Source: Acidaminococcus massiliensis (GTDB lineage: Bacteria; Bacillota; Negativicutes; Acidaminococcales; Acidaminococcaceae). From it: DNA of 64,000 nucleotides. Within the stretch, counting starts at the first letter, position 1; each line of letters opens with the position of its first letter. Below the pieces are notes generated by a model. That model was not told the DNA's origin, searched no databases, and saw only the letters and a list, made by a program, of their open reading frames with translations. Of the stretch, positions 27,402-36,536 are shown piece by piece. Both the position numbers and the translations under genes were made by a program. The stretch is taken from assembly GCF_900095825.1 (NCBI RefSeq), contig NZ_LT608315.1:1352311-1416310 (forward strand), read 5' to 3'.

Positions 27402-28496
27402 ATGAAAATTACCAAAGTGCGTCTGGGGAAGATCTCTGTCCCCCTGCGGGTGCCGTTCAAGACGGCTCTGCGCCAGGTGAACAGTGTGGAGGATGTAATC
27501 GTGGAGATCCATACGGATACCGGTGAAGTGGGGTTCGGAGAAGCGCCTCCCACCGGGGCCATCACCGGGGATACCACCGGGGCCATCCTAGGAGCTTTCC
27601 AGGATCATATCACCAAGACCCTGGTGGGCCGTGATGTGGATGCTTTTGAAGACATCACCCGGGCAGTCCAGGACTGCATCGTGAAAAATACCAGCGCCAA
27701 AGCCGCAGCGGATATTGCATTGTGGGATCTCTATGGCAAAAAGTATGGGATCCCGGTGTACAAGATGCTGGGAGGGGCCCGGAACAAAATTGTCACCGAC
27801 ATTACCATCAGTGTGAACCCGCCGGAAGAAATGGCCCGGGACGCGGTGGATGCCATCCGGCGGGGTTATGATACCCTGAAGGTGAAGGTGGGCATCGATC
27901 CCTCCCTGGATGTGGCCCGGCTGGCTGCCGTCCGGAAGGCTGCGGGACCGGATGTGCGGATCCGCATCGATGCCAACCAGGCCTGGAGCCCCAAACAGGC
28001 AGTACGCCTGTTGAACCAGATGCAGGATAAGGGCCTGGACATCGAACTGGTGGAGCAGCCGGTGAAGGCCCATGATGTGGAAGGGCTGAAATATGTGACC
28101 GAGCGGTCCTATGTGCCGGTACTGGCCGATGAAGCGGTGTTTTCTGTGGAAGATGCCCTGAAGATCGTCCAGATGCAGGCTGCGGACCTGATCAACATCA
28201 AACTGATGAAATGTGGAGGTCTGACCAATGCCCTGAAGATTGCTGCCCTGGCGGAAGTGTGCGGGGTGGAATGCATGATCGGCTGCATGCTGGAAGCCAA
28301 GGTCAGCGTCAATGCGGCGGTCCATCTGGCCTGTGCCCGGAAGGTCATCACCCGGGTGGATCTGGACGGACCAGTGCTCTGTTCGGAGGACCCGGTGGAA
28401 GGGGGCGCCCTGTTCAACGAAAAGGAAATCACCGTCAGCGATGCGCCAGGGCTGGGTGTCACCGGGATCCGGGGCATCCGGTATCTGGACGACTAA
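27402..28496 (+). CDS. Dipeptide epimerase (L-Ala-D/L-Glu epimerase type), enolase superfamily
   Basis: Muconate-lactonising-subgroup enzyme that racemises the second residue of a dipeptide. Catalytic KxK appears as LKVKVG (about residues 161-166). Metal ligands lie in RIDANQAW, ELVEQPV and ADEAVFS, and the second base lysine in NIKLMKCGG. 364 residues. The ATG has AAGGAGGG upstream. Known members take L-Ala-D-Glu from peptidoglycan turnover; substrate here is inferred from PepV next door, which could then split the epimerised dipeptide. Confidence 0.88.
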   Translation: MKITKVRLGKISVPLRVPFKTALRQVNSVEDVIVEIHTDTGEVGFGEAPPTGAITGDTTGAILGAFQDHITKTLVGRDVDAFEDITRAVQDCIVKNTSAKAAADIALWDLYGKKYGIPVYKMLGGARNKIVTDITISVNPPEEMARDAVDAIRRGYDTLKVKVGIDPSLDVARLAAVRKAAGPDVRIRIDANQAWSPKQAVRLLNQMQDKGLDIELVEQPVKAHDVEGLKYVTERSYVPVLADEAVFSVEDALKIVQMQAADLINIKLMKCGGLTNALKIAALAEVCGVECMIGCMLEAKVSVNAAVHLACARKVITRVDLDGPVLCSEDPVEGGALFNEKEITVSDAPGLGVTGIRGIRYLDD

Positions 28497-28529
28497 CCTC
28501 TTCACGGGGAAAAGAAAGGGGAGATTTCT

Positions 28530-29711
28530 ATGGTCATCACCAACGGTTTTACCTACATTGCGTTCCTGATGTGCCTGGCAGGAGTGCTGCTGGCCTTGGA
28601 AAAATATACCAAGTGGAAGATCTTCAACCTGGTTCCGCCTTTGGTATGGATCTATGTATTGAACATGATCTTCTGCACCATGGGCCTGTACCATTCCAAA
28701 GAGGTTTCCGCAGCCTACAAAGCGCTGAAGAATAATTTGCTGTATGCTATGATCTTTGTGATGCTGCTGCGTTGTGACTTTCGGAAACTGGCCAAATTAG
28801 GCGGCCGGATGGTTGCTATCTTCTTAGGCTGCTCGGTAACTTTGTTCATCGGTTTTGTGGTGGGCTATCCCATTTTCAAAAGTTCCCTGGGCCATGATAC
28901 CTGGGGCGCCGTAGCGGCTCTCTATGCTTCCTGGGTGGGCGGTTCCGCCAATATGGCGGCCATGCAGGCGGCTCTGCCGGTGGATGCAGGTGCCTACAGC
29001 TGTGCCCTGGCGCTGGATACGGTGTGCTATTCCGTCTGGATCGCCCTGCTGCTCCTTATGGTGAAGCATGCAGACAAATGGAACAACTCGGTGCAGGCCG
29101 ATACCTCCAAGCTCCAGGCCGTAGCCGATGCGGCGGCTGCAGAAGTGGCTAAGGAAAAGAAAAGGGCAACAGCGGCGGATTGGATCTTCCTGATCGGCAT
29201 TTCTCTGATCGTGTCCGCCCTTTCCCAGAGTGTGGGGACTTCCCTCAATACCCTGCTGAAGGGGGTAGGCCTGGCCATGTTCGACAAAGGTACCATGACC
29301 ACCGTATTCGTCACCGTCCTGGGCCTTGTGTGCGCTATGAGCCCGCTGGGGAAGGTGCCGGCGGTGGAAGAACTGTCCAGTGTCTATCTGTATGCGGTGG
29401 TTTCCCTCTTGGCTTCTACGGCATCCGTTACAGATCTTTTGAGTGCTCCCATGTGGGTAGTCTACGGGTTCTTCATCTTGGCAGTCCATGTGATCGGGAT
29501 GTATGTGCTCTCTAAACTCTTCCACTGGGATCTGTGCATGGTGTCCACTGCTTCCCTGGCCAATATCGGCGGGGCCGCTTCGGCACCCATTGTGGCTTCG
29601 GCCTACAACGAATCCTATGCCGGCATCGGGGTCCTGATGGGGGTCCTGGGGGCGGCCATCGGGAATTTTGCCGGGCTGCTCTGCGGGTATGTTTTGAAAA
29701 TGATGGCGTAA
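28530..29711 (+). CDS. DUF819 family membrane protein
   Basis: 393-residue polytopic protein with about ten hydrophobic helices in two halves around a charged linker (about residues 190-215, KLQAVADAAAAEVAKEKKR). The DUF819 hallmark GGSANMAAMQAALPVDAGAYS lies near residues 135-155 and a repeat-like GGAASAPIVASAYNESYAGIGVLMG near the end. The inverted-repeat architecture resembles secondary transporters. Lying 33 bases after the epimerase, it is a candidate importer for its dipeptide or product; that is inference. Confidence 0.85.
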   Translation: MVITNGFTYIAFLMCLAGVLLALEKYTKWKIFNLVPPLVWIYVLNMIFCTMGLYHSKEVSAAYKALKNNLLYAMIFVMLLRCDFRKLAKLGGRMVAIFLGCSVTLFIGFVVGYPIFKSSLGHDTWGAVAALYASWVGGSANMAAMQAALPVDAGAYSCALALDTVCYSVWIALLLLMVKHADKWNNSVQADTSKLQAVADAAAAEVAKEKKRATAADWIFLIGISLIVSALSQSVGTSLNTLLKGVGLAMFDKGTMTTVFVTVLGLVCAMSPLGKVPAVEELSSVYLYAVVSLLASTASVTDLLSAPMWVVYGFFILAVHVIGMYVLSKLFHWDLCMVSTASLANIGGAASAPIVASAYNESYAGIGVLMGVLGAAIGNFAGLLCGYVLKMMA

Positions 29712-29722
29712 TTGGTATAATG

Positions 29723-29757
29723 AAAGGGACTGTTGTATGAGCAACAGCCCCTTTTTT
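29723..29757 (+). terminator. Intrinsic terminator after the DUF819 gene
   Basis: GGGACTGTTG-TATGAG-CAACAGCCCC stem followed by TTTTTT. Confidence 0.9.
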
Positions 29758-29759
29758 GA

Positions 29760-29799
29760 GGTCTCGAGACGGGGTGCTGCACAGAACGTGCAGCACCCT
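29760..29799 (+). terminator. Palindrome GGTCTCGAGAC and second hairpin
   Basis: A perfect palindrome GTCTCGAGAC (29761-29770) abuts GGGGTGCTGCAC / GTGCAGCACCC without a T run. It may be a second, weak terminator plus a minimal heptad-repeat remnant. Confidence 0.45.
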
Positions 29800-29827
29800 C
29801 ACAATCACACCAAAGGAGCATAGGAAT

Positions 29828-30148
29828 ATGGACAAACGGACCCTTTACATTACCGGAGAAGCACGGACCAATATGGACAATGCCATCACCAAGATCTATG
29901 GGGTGTTCTATATGGCTTTCGAAGTGGTGGAGGAGACCGGAGAAATCGTTGATGTAGACTGCAATGCCACCCTGAAGCTGACCCGGAGTTTCATCCGGAA
30001 ACTCTTCCTCTGCCATTCCATCCTGGAGGAATCCCAGTTCTTGGAACAGGAAGTGGCCCAACGGTATTTCGGTTCTTCAGGGAAAGCCATCCTAGCCGCT
30101 TACCGGGATGCCCGGCAGCATTACCGGCAGATCGTGGGGAAATCTTAA
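29828..30148 (+). CDS. DUF3870 domain protein
   Basis: 106-residue cytoplasmic protein of unknown function. It begins YITGEARTNMDNAITKIYG and contains EVVEETGEIVDVDCNATLKLT and the C-terminal RYFGSSGKAILAAYRDA, all matching the small DUF3870 family seen in anaerobic Firmicutes. The ATG has AAAGGAGC about 12 bases upstream. It is bracketed by hairpins on both sides, so it is probably monocistronic. Members are sometimes near amino-acid metabolism genes; here the next gene is a glutamine synthetase. Confidence 0.8.
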   Translation: MDKRTLYITGEARTNMDNAITKIYGVFYMAFEVVEETGEIVDVDCNATLKLTRSFIRKLFLCHSILEESQFLEQEVAQRYFGSSGKAILAAYRDARQHYRQIVGKS

Positions 30149-30184
30149 AAGGGGTGTTGCATGTTCTGTGCAGCATCCTCTTTT
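30147..30184 (+). terminator. Intrinsic terminator after the DUF3870 gene
   Basis: AAAAGGGGTGTTGC / GTGCAGCATCCTCTTTT hairpin overlapping the stop codon. Confidence 0.75.
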
Positions 30185-30342
30185 ACTGTACTAAAGTTCG
30201 GGAAAACTCATTTATGTAACCTTTTTATCAGTAAAGAATGGAAAAAACATCTTACAAAAGACATAAAATCGAACGATAGAAAAATACCATATAAAAATAT
30301 TCGAAAAAAGTCCATTTTCCTCTAGGCGATGGAAAAGTTTTG

Positions 30343-30351
30343 TGCTATAAT
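30343..30351 (+). promoter_or_regulatory. Extended -10 promoter of the glutamine synthetase gene
   Basis: TGCTATAAT gives an extended -10 (TATAAT at 30346-30351) with no good -35. The identical TGTGCTATAATA string precedes recD2 and the prophage SOS gene. Confidence 0.7.
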
Positions 30352-30374
30352 AAACCACGTAATCGAAGAGAAAA

Positions 30375-30452
30375 GGATACAGGTTTTGCAAAGGCAAGAG
30401 CAAAGGGACCTGCGGCAGGATCTGCCAAAGTCCCAGTCAAAGCCAGGTATTC
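30375..30452 (+). ncRNA. Structured leader of the glutamine synthetase gene (candidate riboswitch)
   Basis: The transcript of about 125 nt before the ATG folds as nested stems: GGATAC (30375) with GTATTC (30447), GGC (30393) with GCC (30442), GGGAC (30405) with GTCCC (30430), and an apical GGCAG-GAT-CTGCC hairpin (30414-30426). Purine-rich internal loops (AAGAGCAAA opposite AGTCAAA) look like a ligand-binding aptamer. It superficially recalls the c-di-GMP-I core but lacks its conserved loop. No terminator is seen, so control would act at translation. Confidence 0.4.
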
Positions 30453-30481
30453 AAAAAGAGCTATCGAGGGGAAAGGGGTAC

Positions 30482-32386
30482 ATGATTATGTACGAAAAAG
30501 ATTTGCTTTACGTGATTAAACCCAGCGAATTAACACCGGAAACCTTACGCGTTTTACTCAGCCAACATCCTGAGATTAAATTTGTGTCCTTCATGGGCAT
30601 TGACTTTGCAGGCAACGATACGGATGAAAAAGTTCCCATCAGTGCCCTGCTGGACGATATGGAAACCATGCTCTACAGCCATACGGCACAGACCGACGGT
30701 TCTTCCGTGGTGCTGCCTGGGGTTGCTTCCCTGAACGACGCCCGAGTGGACATGGTAGCAGATCTGTCCGTGAATTGGTTCGTGGACTACAACCTGGACC
30801 ACATCGACCCGGAAACCGGTAAGCTGGTGGGGACCCTGCGTGTACCCTGCTTCCTGAAGCACAACGGGGAATTCGTAGATTCCCGGTATCTGCTGAAGAG
30901 CGCTCTGGAATATGTGGGAGATGAAATCCTGAAGGCCATGAAGGCAGAAGGTAAAGTCCCTGGCTTGGCTTTCGATCCGGCCGATGTGGAAAAAGTCACT
31001 TCTACCAGTGCTACGGAACTGGAATTCTGGGTCAAGACTCCGACGGAAGATGTTTCCACCGAAGCCCTGTCTTCTTCCCAGATCATGCAGGAACAGTACT
31101 GGGCACGGACCCGGGGCAATGTCCGGACCGCTCTGGAACAGGCTGTTGAACTGCTGGGCTATTACGGCCTGGAACCGGAAATGGGCCACAAAGAAGTGGG
31201 CGGTGTCCGGGGCCAGCTGGATGCCAACGGGAATATGACCCACGTCAATGAACAGCTGGAAATCGACTGGAAATATTCCAACGGCCTCCAGGCTGCTGAT
31301 AATGAAATCCTGGTCCGCACCTTGGTGAAGGAAGTCTTCCGTGCCAACGGCCTGGAAGTCTCCTTCTTGGCAAAACCCATCGTAGGGGTTGCCGGCAGCG
31401 GGGAACACACCCATGTGGGCCTGGGCTGCATCACCAAGGACGGCAAATTCTACAACCTGATGAGCCCGGCTGATATGACCAAAGATTTCCTGTCCGCTGT
31501 AGGCTATGGTGCTCTGATGGGGATCCTGAAGAACTATGAAGTCCTGAACCCCATCGTATCCTGCACCACCGACGCTTTCAAACGGCTGAAACCCGGGTTC
31601 GAAGCTCCTATCTGCATCGTGACCTCCCTGGGCAAATCTCCGGATGTCCCCTCCCGGAACCGTACCATCCTGGCCGGCCTGATCCGCGATTTGGACAACC
31701 CCAAGGCCACCCGGTTCGAAATGCGTGCTCCCAACCCCTTCACCAATACCTATATGGCACTGGCCGGCTTCTACCTGGCTGCCCTGGATGGCATCAAAGC
31801 AGCCCTGGGTTCTGGCAAGAGCACCGATGAACTGTGTGCAGAATTGTCCAAGGAAGCTGGAGAAGAAGGGTTCTACCTGGAAAAAGACAGACAGTACCGT
31901 TCTGAAAACGATGTGTTCGAAGACTATACCGAAGATGAACGGAACAAATACTTCGGTGCTCCTCCTGCAACGGTTTGGGAAAACTGCAAAGCTTTCAAGA
32001 AGTACCCGGAAAAAGTTGCCGTGCTTACCGCCGGCGATGTCATCAAACCAGTCTACCTGGAATCTTTCAAGACCGGCGCTCTGATCCGTTGGCAGACGGA
32101 ACTGCTGAAACACATCATCCCCGACTACCGGACCAAGGTGGTCGCCATGAAACCGGTGGCCAGCGAAAGCAGTACTGCCTGGGACGATGGTATGTGGCAG
32201 AGAGTCCAGGAACTGCGGGTCCAGATTGCCAAAGATACGGATACCAGTACCAGCCTGTTCACCCAGATCGGCAAGGCCTTTGCTGACGGAGACTTTGACA
32301 AGGCTTCCGACCTGCAAAAGACCTTGGACGCCAAGATGGAAGAACTGGAAGGTCTGTATACGGACTACAAGAACAATATCCTGTAA
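30482..32386 (+). CDS. Glutamine synthetase, long GSI-like form
   Basis: ATP-dependent ligation of glutamate and ammonia. A GS beta-grasp-like N-terminus is followed by the catalytic domain: TELEFWVKT (metal-binding Glu), GSGEHTHVGLG (His), PSRNRTI and ATRFEMRAPNPFTNTYMALAG. About 635 residues, much longer than the 440-470 of GSI; the C-terminal 170 residues are helical and end in a coiled-coil-like stretch. The ATG at 30482 has AAAGGGG upstream; a second in-frame ATG at 30488 is possible. It stands alone, controlled by its leader. Confidence 0.85.
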   Translation: MIMYEKDLLYVIKPSELTPETLRVLLSQHPEIKFVSFMGIDFAGNDTDEKVPISALLDDMETMLYSHTAQTDGSSVVLPGVASLNDARVDMVADLSVNWFVDYNLDHIDPETGKLVGTLRVPCFLKHNGEFVDSRYLLKSALEYVGDEILKAMKAEGKVPGLAFDPADVEKVTSTSATELEFWVKTPTEDVSTEALSSSQIMQEQYWARTRGNVRTALEQAVELLGYYGLEPEMGHKEVGGVRGQLDANGNMTHVNEQLEIDWKYSNGLQAADNEILVRTLVKEVFRANGLEVSFLAKPIVGVAGSGEHTHVGLGCITKDGKFYNLMSPADMTKDFLSAVGYGALMGILKNYEVLNPIVSCTTDAFKRLKPGFEAPICIVTSLGKSPDVPSRNRTILAGLIRDLDNPKATRFEMRAPNPFTNTYMALAGFYLAALDGIKAALGSGKSTDELCAELSKEAGEEGFYLEKDRQYRSENDVFEDYTEDERNKYFGAPPATVWENCKAFKKYPEKVAVLTAGDVIKPVYLESFKTGALIRWQTELLKHIIPDYRTKVVAMKPVASESSTAWDDGMWQRVQELRVQIAKDTDTSTSLFTQIGKAFADGDFDKASDLQKTLDAKMEELEGLYTDYKNNIL

Positions 32387-32413
32387 GAAACATGAAAAGG
32401 AGGCTGCCGCGCT

Positions 32414-32998
32414 GTGCAACGCAAGACCTTTGGTCTCCTGCTGGCGCTCCTGCTTCTTTTCCTGATGCCCTTGACTGGGAAGGCTGCTGCCGTGAAACCG
32501 GTGGCAGTCTTCGGGTCTAAGGGACAGAAGGTGGAAGAAGTACAAGCTATGTTGTCCAAATTGCACTACTACACTGGCGATATAGATGGAGAGTTCGGAA
32601 AAGGGACACAGATCGCTGTAAAAAAATTCCAACAGAAGAACAGGAAACCCCAAACGGGGGATGTGACCTGGTCGATTTACAATTTAATGAGCAAACAGAG
32701 TGGCCTGAGTTTTGGTCATTTCCGGAAAACCTGGATCATGGAAACCACGGGATACAGTCCGTCGGATCCGGGGGTCACAGGTGTCACCTATACAGGCGCC
32801 ATGATGCGCCGGGGTGTGGTGGCGGTGGATCCGGTGATCATCCCTTTGGGCACAAGGATGTACATAATGGGCTATGGCGAAGGAATTGCCTGTGATATTG
32901 GTTCAGCCATCAAGGGCAATAAGATCGACCTGGCATTTGACAACCGCGGACAGGCGCTGGAATGGGGCCGTCGGCGGGTACGTGTGTATATACTGTAA
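32414..32998 (+). CDS. Exported peptidoglycan-binding and 3D-domain protein
   Basis: 194-residue secreted cell-wall protein. Signal peptide (residues 1-25, LLLALLLLFLMPLTGKAAA). PG_binding_1 domain (about 33-85, GQKVEEVQAMLSKLHYYTGDIDG). C-terminal 3D domain with TGYSPSD, DPVIIPLGTRMYI and the three aspartates ending in DLAFDNR. 3D domains belong to the double-psi barrel fold of lytic transglycosylases and Rpf/Sps proteins, so it probably cleaves or binds glycan. GTG start with AAAGGAGG upstream, 27 bases after the glutamine synthetase. Confidence 0.87.
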   Translation: MQRKTFGLLLALLLLFLMPLTGKAAAVKPVAVFGSKGQKVEEVQAMLSKLHYYTGDIDGEFGKGTQIAVKKFQQKNRKPQTGDVTWSIYNLMSKQSGLSFGHFRKTWIMETTGYSPSDPGVTGVTYTGAMMRRGVVAVDPVIIPLGTRMYIMGYGEGIACDIGSAIKGNKIDLAFDNRGQALEWGRRRVRVYIL

Positions 32999-33037
32999 AA
33001 CGCAGGAATCATGGCAGAAAGAAAAGGAGTGAAGGTC

Positions 33038-33478
33038 TTGCTGACAGCAAAGGAGATCCCCGGTTGGATGGCCCGGAAATTCGAAGAGAACACATTCATG
33101 AAACTGGCAGACGTAAAACTGGAAAAGGTAGAATGCGGGTACTGTGAACTGAGTATGGACGCAGATCCGGAACACAAGCACGGCAACCGGTATGGCGTGA
33201 TCCACGGAGGCGCGCTCTTTACCTTGGCAGATACGGCCATGGGCGCAGTGGGCTACAGCATCGGCTGCAAGGTGGTCACCCTTTCCAGTTCCATCAACTT
33301 CCTCAGCAATACCAGTGCAAAAGAGAAAGTATGGGCCAAGGCTTCCCTGATCCATGCCGGACGTTCTACGGTGGTGACACGGGTCATGATCTACGACCAT
33401 ACCGGGAAAGAAATGGCTGACGTGACAGGGACCATGTTTGTCATCGGTCATTTTGACGAAATACCCAAAAAGTGGTAA
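33038..33478 (+). CDS. PaaI-type hotdog thioesterase
   Basis: Hotdog-fold acyl-CoA thioesterase of about 146 residues. HKHGNRYGVIHGGALFTLADTAMG holds the family HGG..D/E motif, and SSINFLSNTSAKEKVWAKA the strand region. TTG at 33038 is preferred because AAAAGGAG lies eight bases upstream; the in-frame ATG at 33011 has only a weak site. It lies 60 bases before an acyl-CoA dehydrogenase, which suggests release of an acyl or aryl-CoA pool, but the substrate is unknown. Confidence 0.85.
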   Translation: MLTAKEIPGWMARKFEENTFMKLADVKLEKVECGYCELSMDADPEHKHGNRYGVIHGGALFTLADTAMGAVGYSIGCKVVTLSSSINFLSNTSAKEKVWAKASLIHAGRSTVVTRVMIYDHTGKEMADVTGTMFVIGHFDEIPKKW

Positions 33479-33537
33479 AATATTCCTACATTTTAGGCTT
33501 TACATCGAGAATAAAACCATAAAACAGGAGGAACCTT

Positions 33538-34671
33538 ATGGATTTCGCATTAACCGATGAGCAGTTGGATTTGCAGGCGATGGTGAAAGATTTCGTTGAC
33601 AAGGAAATCGTTCCCTACACGGAAGAAATGGACCGGGAAAACCATGCAAGACCGGAAATTTTCCAAAAGGCGGGGGATATGGGCCTGCTGAATTTGGTTG
33701 TTCCTGAAGAATATGGCGGCCCCGGACTGGACAGCATTACCATTGCGACCATCTATGAAGAACTGGGCAAGGGCTGTGCCGGTATCGCCACCTCCATTGC
33801 CGCCAACGCCCTGGCTTCCTACCCCATTTTGCTGGCTGGCAATGAGGAACAGAAAAAATACCAGTGCGACCTGCTGAATGCGGGCAAACTGGCTGCTTTT
33901 GCTCTGACGGAACCGAGCGCCGGATCCGATGCAGGGGCAGTAGCCACCAAAGCCGTGAAAGACGGGGACCATTACGTCCTGAACGGGAACAAGGTATTCA
34001 TCACCAACGGGGGCATCGCCGACAGCTTCCTGGTGTTCGCCAATACCCGGAAAACCGGCGGGATCCGCGGGCTGACGGCCTTTATCGTACCGAAAGGAAC
34101 GCCCGGTTTCAGTGTGGGCCGGAAAGAAGATAAGATGGGCATCCGTCCTTCCAATACCTGTGAGCTGATTTTGGAAGATGTGGTGGTTCCGGAATCCATG
34201 CGGGTAGGCCGGGAAGGCCAGGGCTTCCGCATCGCCATGAACACCTTGGACAGCGCCCGTCCTTTCGTGGCAGCTGTGGCCGTAGGTCTGGCCCAGTCCT
34301 GCCTGGATATTGCGGCCCATTATGCTCGGGAAAGAAGACAGTTCGGTCAGCCCATCGCTTCCTTCCAGATGGTCCAGGCCATGATTGCCGATATGGCTAT
34401 GAAAGTGGAAACCGCCCGGCTGATGGTCCACAAGGCCTGCTGGATGCGTGACCAGGGCATGGAATTCGGTAAGGAAGCTGCCATGAGCAAATGCTTCGCT
34501 TCCGATGTGGCCATGGAAGTGGCTACCGATGCGGTACAGATCATGGGCGGCTATGGCTGCATGAAAGATTATCCCATGGAAAAGAAAATGCGGGATGCCA
34601 AGATCCTCCAGATCTACGAAGGCACCAACCAGATCCAGCGGATGGTCATTGCAAACAAGATTTTATACTGA
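33538..34671 (+). CDS. Short-chain acyl-CoA dehydrogenase (butyryl-CoA dehydrogenase type)
   Basis: FAD enzyme of 377 residues that interconverts butyryl-CoA and crotonyl-CoA. FAD/substrate blocks: FALTEPSAGSDAGAV (residues 120-134), FITNGG, and ARERRQFGQPIASFQ. The catalytic glutamate is in YEGTNQIQRMV near the C-terminus. CAGGAGG precedes the ATG. In glutamate fermenters of this family the crotonyl-CoA made from glutamate is disproportionated to butyrate and acetate. No etfAB genes are next to it here. Confidence 0.93.
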   Translation: MDFALTDEQLDLQAMVKDFVDKEIVPYTEEMDRENHARPEIFQKAGDMGLLNLVVPEEYGGPGLDSITIATIYEELGKGCAGIATSIAANALASYPILLAGNEEQKKYQCDLLNAGKLAAFALTEPSAGSDAGAVATKAVKDGDHYVLNGNKVFITNGGIADSFLVFANTRKTGGIRGLTAFIVPKGTPGFSVGRKEDKMGIRPSNTCELILEDVVVPESMRVGREGQGFRIAMNTLDSARPFVAAVAVGLAQSCLDIAAHYARERRQFGQPIASFQMVQAMIADMAMKVETARLMVHKACWMRDQGMEFGKEAAMSKCFASDVAMEVATDAVQIMGGYGCMKDYPMEKKMRDAKILQIYEGTNQIQRMVIANKILY

Positions 34672-34675
34672 GGAT

Positions 34676-34747
34676 AAGGGGTTGCTGCGCAGGCAGCAGC
34701 CCCTTTAGTCGCAACAGGGGGTGTGAATTTTTTCACACCCCCTGTTT
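34676..34747 (+). terminator. Two consecutive terminators after the acyl-CoA dehydrogenase
   Basis: First: GGGGTTGCTGC / GCAGCAGCCCC (34678-34703). Second: a perfect AACAGGGGGTGTGA / TCACACCCCCTGTT stem with an ATTTTT loop (34712-34746). The second is symmetric and could act both ways. Confidence 0.85.
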
Positions 34748-34773
34748 CTGCTGTAATTTTCTGAATACAGCGG

Positions 34774-34802
34774 TTGTCAAGGCGGGGAAAATATCATATA
34801 AT
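34774..34802 (+). promoter_or_regulatory. Promoter of pckA
   Basis: TTGTCA (34774-34779), 17-base spacer, TATAAT (34797-34802). Leader of about 65 bases with AGGAGAG before the ATG. Confidence 0.82.
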
Positions 34803-34874
34803 GTTCTATGTATACAAAAATGCGGCTCCTCCGTCTTTGGAGTCCAATAGAGGGATATAGGAGAGAAAAAACAA

Positions 34875-36434
34875 ATGATCAGTGCTGGATTGTTAGCCGA
34901 AGCGAAAGAAACTGTAAGGGATTTGAGCGTTCGAGAATTGATCGAAGAAGCCATCCGCAACGGGGAAGGGACTTTTTCTGACCGGGGCGCCCTGCGGGTG
35001 ACCACCGGGACCCATACGGGCCGTTCTCCTAAGGATAAATTCATTGTGGATACTCCGCTGACCCATGATGTGGTGAACTGGAACAACAATCAGCCCTGCA
35101 GCCAAGAAACCTTTGACCGGCTGTACGCCAAATGCGAACAGTACATCAAGACCCACCGTGTCTATGTGAAGAATGTGAAGGCCGGGGCTGATCCCAAATA
35201 CCAGATCCGGGTGAAATTCATCAATGAAATGGCTTGGCAGACGGTGTTCGTCAGCCAGTTGTTCATCAAGACTGATGAACCCAGCACCGTCCAGGAAGAC
35301 TTCACAGTGATTTCCCTGCCCAGCGTGGAAGCGGACCCGGCTGTGGACCATACTCATTCGGAAACTTTCATCATCCTGAATTTCGATAAGAAAGTAGTCC
35401 TGATCGGCGGCGGCATGTATGCCGGAGAACTGAAGAAATCCATCTTCTCCGTGATGAACTACCTGCTGCCTCTCCAGGATATCCTGACCATGCACTGCTC
35501 CTGCAACGAAGGGAAGAAGGGAGATGTGGCCCTGTTCTTCGGTCTGTCCGGCACCGGCAAGACCACCCTGTCTGCAGATCCTCAGCGTGCCCTGATCGGG
35601 GATGATGAACACGGCTGGGGGGACAACGGCGTATTCAACATCGAGGGGGGCTGCTATGCCAAATGCATCGACCTGACGGAAGACAGCCAGCCAGAAATCT
35701 ACCGGGCGGTCCGGTTCGGCGCCGTCATGGAAAATGTGGTGGTGGATCCCAAGAACGGGGTACCTGATTTCTCCGACAGCAGCATTACAGAAAACACCCG
35801 GGTGGCTTATCCCCTGGACTATATCCCCAACGCCAAGCTGCCCAGCATGGCCGGCCATCCCAAAAACATCATTTTCCTGACAGCAGATGCCTTCGGGGTG
35901 CTGCCTCCCATTTCCAAACTGACCAAGGAACAGGCCATGTACCATTATCTCACCGGCTATACCAGCAAAGTGGCTGGGACGGAACGGGGGATCACTGAAC
36001 CCCAGGCTACCTTCTCCACTGCTTTTGGAGCGCCTTTCCTGCCCCTGCCTCCGCTGACCTACGCCAAGCTCCTGGGCGAACGGATCGCTAAGCATGAGAC
36101 CAATGTGTATTTGGTGAACACTGGTTGGAGCGGCGGCCCTTACGGAGTGGGCAAACGGATGAAGCTGGCCTATACCCGTGCCATGATCCATGCAGCACTG
36201 GATGGAGAACTGGGCAAAGAAGGTTGGACCACCATGCCTCTGTTTGGGGTTTCCATTCCCAAATCCTGCCCCAATGTGCCCAGCAGCGTGCTGAATCCTC
36301 GGAGCACTTGGGAAGACAAGGCTGCCTATGATGAAACGGCCCGGAAATTGGCTCGCCTGTTCCAGGAAAACTTCAAGAAATTCCAGGGCGAAGTGACGGA
36401 AGATATCGCTTCCGCCGGCCCGGTGGCGGAATAA
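34875..36434 (+). CDS. pckA: Phosphoenolpyruvate carboxykinase (ATP)
   Basis: Interconverts oxaloacetate plus ATP with PEP, CO2 and ADP; in anaerobes it may run toward oxaloacetate. 519 residues. The substrate loop is [10 protein letters not shown], the P-loop [13 protein letters not shown] near residues 228-240, and the metal/kinase-2 motif [11 protein letters not shown] follows. The adenine-binding block [14 protein letters not shown] is also seen. It has its own promoter and a double terminator, so it is monocistronic. Confidence 0.96.
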   Translation: MISAGLLAEAKETVRDLSVRELIEEAIRNGEGTFSDRGALRVTTGTHTGRSPKDKFIVDTPLTHDVVNWNNNQPCSQETFDRLYAKCEQYIKTHRVYVKNVKAGADPKYQIRVKFINEMAWQTVFVSQLFIKTDEPSTVQEDFTVISLPSVEADPAVDHTHSETFIILNFDKKVVLIGGGMYAGELKKSIFSVMNYLLPLQDILTMHCSCNEGKKGDVALFFGLSGTGKTTLSADPQRALIGDDEHGWGDNGVFNIEGGCYAKCIDLTEDSQPEIYRAVRFGAVMENVVVDPKNGVPDFSDSSITENTRVAYPLDYIPNAKLPSMAGHPKNIIFLTADAFGVLPPISKLTKEQAMYHYLTGYTSKVAGTERGITEPQATFSTAFGAPFLPLPPLTYAKLLGERIAKHETNVYLVNTGWSGGPYGVGKRMKLAYTRAMIHAALDGELGKEGWTTMPLFGVSIPKSCPNVPSSVLNPRSTWEDKAAYDETARKLARLFQENFKKFQGEVTEDIASAGPVAE

Positions 36435-36435
36435 G

Positions 36436-36492
36436 CGGTTTCTGCAGCGCAGAAACCGGAGGGTGTTGCCATTATGCAACACCCTTTTTTTA
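36436..36492 (+). terminator. Double hairpin terminator after pckA
   Basis: GGTTTCTGC / GCAGAAACC (36436-36458) is followed by GGGTGTTGC-CATTAT-GCAACACCC and TTTTTTT (36460-36492). Confidence 0.88.
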
Positions 36493-36536
36493 TGTTATAA
36501 TTATTAATTGCAATCAATGGGAAGGGCGGTGAAGGT

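Noticed and set aside
30352-30481. c-di-GMP-I (GEMM) or T-box riboswitch before the glutamine synthetase gene
   Set aside because: A GGC...CAAAGCC pairing resembles GEMM, but the conserved GACGCAAAGCC and tetraloop parts are missing, and no T-box sequence is present.
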